A DNA stretch of 8,969 bases, taken from NCBI RefSeq assembly GCF_049965315.1, contig NZ_JBMFWL010000048.1, forward strand, positions 1-8,969, in the 5' to 3' direction. The position numbers and the translations under genes are program-made. The notes beneath the pieces were generated by a model that made no database searches, was not told where the DNA came from, and saw only the letters and a program-made list of their open reading frames with translations. The stretch's first letter is position 1, and every line of letters starts with the position of its first letter. Of the stretch, positions 6,903-8,969 are shown one piece after another. Source of the stretch: Acidithiobacillus_B sp049965315 (GTDB lineage Bacteria; Pseudomonadota; Gammaproteobacteria; Acidithiobacillales; Acidithiobacillaceae).

Positions 6903-8045
6903 ATGGAAACGCGGGATATAGTGGGACAGGATGTCGTGCTGGTGGGCGCCGGCGCGGTGGGGCTGGTCAGCGCCATGGTGCTGGCCGAGGCGGGAATGCG
7001 GGTGACCTTGCTAGAGAAGGGCCGGGTTGGGCAAGAGGCCTCCTGGGCGGGCGGCGGGATCCTCAGCCCGCTTTTCCCCTGGCGTTATCCACCGGAATTA
7101 TTGCGCCTGTCCGGTTATAGCATGGACTTGTATCCGCGATTGGCCGCGGAACTGCAACGGTATACGGGCATCGACCCAGAATGGGAGCCCTCCGGTTTGG
7201 TCATTCTCGATGATGGGGCCCAGCGCATCCCCGCCGATGCCGTCTCCTGGGGCGCGGCCTGGGGTCATCGTTGGGTCCTGGAAGGGGCGGCGGCAGCCCA
7301 AGAACGCCAATCCGGGCTGCGGGCTTCGGCTCCCGCCCTGTGGTGCCCGGAGGTGGCGCAGATCCGCAATCCGCGCCTGCTGGCTGCCCTGGTGGCGCGC
7401 TGCCGGCAATTGGGTGTGCTCATCCGGGAAGACGTTGCCGTGGAAGGCTTTGCCCAGCGCAAAGGGCGACTGACCAGCGTGGAAACCAGCCGGGGATCGC
7501 TACCGGCAGGGCGGGTGGTGGTGACGGCCGGGGCATGGACCGGCCGCCTGTTGGGCCATGCCGGCATTCCCATGGCCATTGAACCGGTGCGCGGGCAAAT
7601 GCTCTTGCTGCAGGGGCAGCCAGGGGCACTGCAGCATATCCTGATGCGCAATACCCATTATATGGTGCCGCGTCGCGATGGACTGATCCTCGTGGGCAGC
7701 ACCAGCGAAGCCGTGGGCTTTGATAAGGGTATTACGGAGGAGGCGCGCGCGGCGCTGCTGGCCTTTGCCCGGGAGGTTTTCCCGCCGTGTCGCCCCTATC
7801 CGGTATTGCGGCAGTGGGCAGGCCTGCGGCCCGGTAGCCATGCCAGCGTACCCTATATCGGCGCCATCGCCGGCTGGGAAGGCCTCTATGTGGCGGCTGG
7901 TCATTTCCGCTACGGTCTCACCAACGCCCCGGCGACCGCGCAACTGCTCACCCACGCCCTCCTCGGGCAGCCCGCAGCCATCGACCCAAGCCCCTATTGG
8001 CCGGGGCCGGAGCGCATAAAATTAGACCTTTCCGATCCCGGTTAA
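6903..8045 (+). CDS. thiO: ThiO-type FAD-dependent glycine oxidase
   Basis: A 380-residue flavoprotein of the DAO family (B. subtilis ThiO has 369). The N-terminus carries the FAD-binding Rossmann motif VVLVGAGAVG (GxGxxG, residues 15-20) with Glu38 at the end of strand 2 for the ribose, then the ThiO-like SWAGGGILSP (47-56). The C-terminal half has WAGLRPG (Arg309) and AGHFRYGLTNAP (Arg336). These fall seven residues from the B. subtilis substrate-site arginines 302 and 329, and Tyr253 fits Tyr246 at the same offset. The enzyme oxidises glycine with O2 to the imine (dehydroglycine) used by ThiG for the thiamine thiazole ring, a cytoplasmic aerobic route. No other thi genes are visible in this window. 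A related D-amino-acid oxidase or DadA function is the main alternative. The start is set by the Rossmann motif, which leaves little room for a later one. Confidence 0.85.
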   Translation: METRDIVGQDVVLVGAGAVGLVSAMVLAEAGMRVTLLEKGRVGQEASWAGGGILSPLFPWRYPPELLRLSGYSMDLYPRLAAELQRYTGIDPEWEPSGLVILDDGAQRIPADAVSWGAAWGHRWVLEGAAAAQERQSGLRASAPALWCPEVAQIRNPRLLAALVARCRQLGVLIREDVAVEGFAQRKGRLTSVETSRGSLPAGRVVVTAGAWTGRLLGHAGIPMAIEPVRGQMLLLQGQPGALQHILMRNTHYMVPRRDGLILVGSTSEAVGFDKGITEEARAALLAFAREVFPPCRPYPVLRQWAGLRPGSHASVPYIGAIAGWEGLYVAAGHFRYGLTNAPATAQLLTHALLGQPAAIDPSPYWPGPERIKLDLSDPG

Positions 8046-8050
8046 TATGG

Positions 8051-8065
8051 CTATAATTATAATAG
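8051..8065. promoter_or_regulatory. Tandem TATAAT promoter overlapping a PerR-box-like dyad
   Basis: The 15 bases CTATAATTATAATAG form a 7-1-7 inverted repeat with six of seven pairs matched. It matches the Bacillus PerR box TTATAATnATTATAA at 11 of 14 defined positions. It contains two consecutive perfect -10 hexamers (8052-8057 and 8058-8063). No convincing -35 is seen. A regulator bound here would block the promoter of the gene just downstream, which itself encodes a Fur-superfamily protein. The alternative is that the AT-rich dyad is only the promoter. Confidence 0.5.
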
Positions 8066-8087
8066 GTTTAAAACTGAAAGCAGGTGC

Positions 8088-8516
8088 ATGATGAACGCAT
8101 CACCATGGAATAAACAGAAGGTACTGGAGGTTTTGCGGGACGCCGGGGTCAATCCCACGAGCCAACGCGTGGAGATTGGTTATGCCCTGTTCTCCTCCTG
8201 CGCACACCTGTCCGCAGAAGAGATCATGCAGCGGGTGAACGCCGACTATCCCGTCGTCTCCAAGGCCACCGTGTACAATACCCTCGGGCTCTTCGCGGAG
8301 CACGCCTTGGTGCGGGAAGTGATTGTCGAGCCGGGGAAGGTCTTCTACGACCCCAACGTCTCCGCCCATTACCACTTTTACTACGTGGATAGCGGCGATC
8401 TCATCGACATACCGGCCTCCTCCCTGGAAATCAGCAACTTGCCGGAACTGCCGCCGGACACGGAGATCGAACGGGTGGACGTGGTCATTCGCGTTCGCCG
8501 CCGCAGTACCCATTAA
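8088..8516 (+). CDS. Fur-superfamily regulator of PerR/Irr type
   Basis: A 142-residue protein from the ATG at 8088; the ATG at 8091 is equally likely because the AGG at 8082-8084 is better spaced for it. The N-terminal winged helix includes NPTSQR (22-27) and the recognition helix region SKATVYNTLGLF (58-69). The dimerisation domain contains YDPNVSAHYHFYY and GDLIDI. Set against B. subtilis PerR, all five regulatory metal ligands are present at a constant offset: His40, Asp88, His94, His96 and Asp107 (PerR 37, 85, 91, 93, 104). Both structural zinc CxxC motifs are missing, and Cys38 is the only cysteine. The C-terminal part (LPELPPDTEIERVDVVIRVRRR) resembles rhizobial Irr. Likely role: cytoplasmic repressor sensing peroxide or iron/haem status, perhaps autoregulated through the dyad at 8051-8065. 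It follows thiO by 42 bases but has its own promoter, so it is probably a separate unit. Confidence 0.85.
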   Translation: MMNASPWNKQKVLEVLRDAGVNPTSQRVEIGYALFSSCAHLSAEEIMQRVNADYPVVSKATVYNTLGLFAEHALVREVIVEPGKVFYDPNVSAHYHFYYVDSGDLIDIPASSLEISNLPELPPDTEIERVDVVIRVRRRSTH

Positions 8517-8524
8517 GAGCGCTG

Positions 8525-8568
8525 GCCGCCAAGCGTTCCCATCGTCCCATGGGCGGCACTTGCCTTTT
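8525..8568 (+). terminator. Weak candidate terminator after the Fur-family gene
   Basis: CCCAT (8538-8542) pairs with ATGGG (8549-8553), and GCCG (8525-8528) can pair with CGGC (8554-8557) across a nine-base bulge. Only a four-T run (8565-8568) follows at a distance, so this is a poor intrinsic terminator. Confidence 0.25.
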
Positions 8569-8590
8569 GTCCGCTCTTGTCGGAGAATAC
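8560..8590 (+). promoter_or_regulatory. Candidate promoter of tRNA-Lys
   Basis: TTGCCT (8560-8565) is a possible -35, with GAGAAT (8583-8588, 17-base spacer) or GAATAC (8585-8590, 19-base spacer) as -10. The bases between the -10 and the tRNA (GCGCTCC) form a GC-rich discriminator, as is usual for stable-RNA promoters under stringent control. Confidence 0.4.
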
Positions 8591-8597
8591 GCGCTCC

Positions 8598-8673
<76 letters not shown>

Positions 8674-8686
8674 ATTTATCAAGAGG

Positions 8687-8969
8687 TTAGGCGGTCTCAG
8701 GCACAACTCTTAGCGGGGGATGTGCCTTTTTTGTACCATGCACCGTCACATTGCCCGCATACTGCGCGACGTGATCGGCGCTCAGATGCGCGTACCGCTG
8801 CACCATCTCCAGACTGGCCCATCCCCCCATCTGCTGCAGGACGATGAGTGGCGTACCCGCCTGCACATGCCAGGACGCCCAGGTGTGCCGCAGGCCGTGC
8901 CAAGTAAAGCCCTCGATGCCGGCCCGCTTCAGGGCGTTGCGCCACGCCTTGGTGTTCGTCTGCGTGACC
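8687..8969 (-). CDS. int: Tyrosine site-specific recombinase (phage-type integrase), C-terminal part
   Basis: The last 93 residues of an integrase enter from the right edge and stop at TAA (8689-8687). The catalytic domain shows box II as WHGLRHTWAS, with His (8899-8897) and Arg (8890-8888) of the HxxR motif. QQMGGWASLEM then has Trp at the usual His/Trp position, and RYAHLS holds the nucleophile Tyr (8794-8792). The tail (GNVTVHGTKKAHPP...) is short. The protein would cut and join DNA at the tRNA attachment site to insert or excise the element. The N-terminal and core-binding domains, and box I Arg, are outside the window. The frame is fixed by these motifs; the neighbouring long frame at 8697-8945 is a shadow. 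The gene converges on tRNA-Lys, and a plus-strand terminator hairpin lies within its last codons. Confidence 0.88.
   Translation of the reverse strand, partial: VTQTNTKAWRNALKRAGIEGFTWHGLRHTWASWHVQAGTPLIVLQQMGGWASLEMVQRYAHLSADHVAQYAGNVTVHGTKKAHPPLRVVPETA
8699..8732 (+). terminator. Intrinsic terminator on the plus strand, inside the integrase 3' end
   Basis: AGGCACA (8699-8705) pairs with TGTGCCT (8721-8727) around a 15-base loop, and the T run 8727-8732 follows. On the plus strand this has the form of a rho-independent terminator and is the first one downstream of tRNA-Lys. It is antisense to the last integrase codons. The large loop lowers certainty. Confidence 0.6.

Larger units (their letters stand above)
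8674..8969. mobile_element. Left end of an integrated element (genomic island or prophage) at tRNA-Lys
   Basis: The DNA beyond the tRNA 3' end carries a tyrosine integrase gene whose stop lies 13 bases away, the standard arrangement of an element inserted at a tRNA. The attachment core should be the 3' portion of the tRNA, most likely from the T loop onward, but the second copy that would prove it lies outside the window. Only about 300 bases of the element are visible. Confidence 0.75.

Noticed and set aside
8100..8513. Minus-strand frame of 137 codons opposite the Fur-family gene
   Set aside because: It is a shadow of a gene with a complete set of family residues.
8697..8945. Minus-strand frame of 82 codons beyond the tRNA
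   Set aside because: It is out of frame with the integrase; the next frame contains the HxxR and catalytic Tyr motifs and stops at 8687.

Overview
The window comes from a GC-rich Gram-negative proteobacterium. It carries an outer-membrane TamA/TamB pair, type IV pilus minor pilins, a ThiO-type glycine oxidase and a Fur-superfamily regulator. The combination and base usage remind me of Acidithiobacillus-like acidophiles, but that assignment is an inference and nothing here proves the genus.

Left, minus strand (1-1452): three tightly packed minor pilin genes read leftward in the order fimT/gspH, pilV, pilW. They are joined by ATGA stop/start overlaps, and pilW runs off the left edge. Each has a class III prepilin leader with Glu at position +5. 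They are probably the start of a pilus-priming operon (the usual pilX, pilY1 and pilE would lie outside the window).

Divergent intergenic region (1453-1579): a short but dense regulatory stretch. It holds back-to-back promoters, a perfect 7-bp dyad with a two-helical-turn centre spacing, and G-quadruplex-type G-runs that continue over the tamA ribosome-binding site and start codon.

Centre, plus strand (1580-8045): tamA and tamB form a translationally coupled pair (GTGA overlap) that would build the translocation and assembly module linking inner and outer membranes. thiO follows after 32 bases, with its own extended -10 placed so close to the ATG that the transcript may be leaderless. ThiO would supply dehydroglycine for the thiamine thiazole ring.

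Right (8046-8969): a PerR/Irr-type Fur-family gene sits behind a tandem TATAAT promoter that coincides with a PerR-box-like dyad, suggesting autoregulation. Its sensing-site residues are complete but the structural zinc cysteines are absent. Then comes tRNA-Lys(CUU) with an encoded CCA. Thirteen bases beyond it, convergent on the minus strand, is the 3' end of a tyrosine integrase, so the window ends at the left junction of a mobile element integrated at the tRNA. A plus-strand intrinsic terminator for the tRNA appears to lie inside the integrase coding sequence.

No complete new system is visible. The items most worth checking are the island/tRNA junction, the regulator with its operator, the G-quadruplex run at tamA, and the altered lid-loop motif in TamA.
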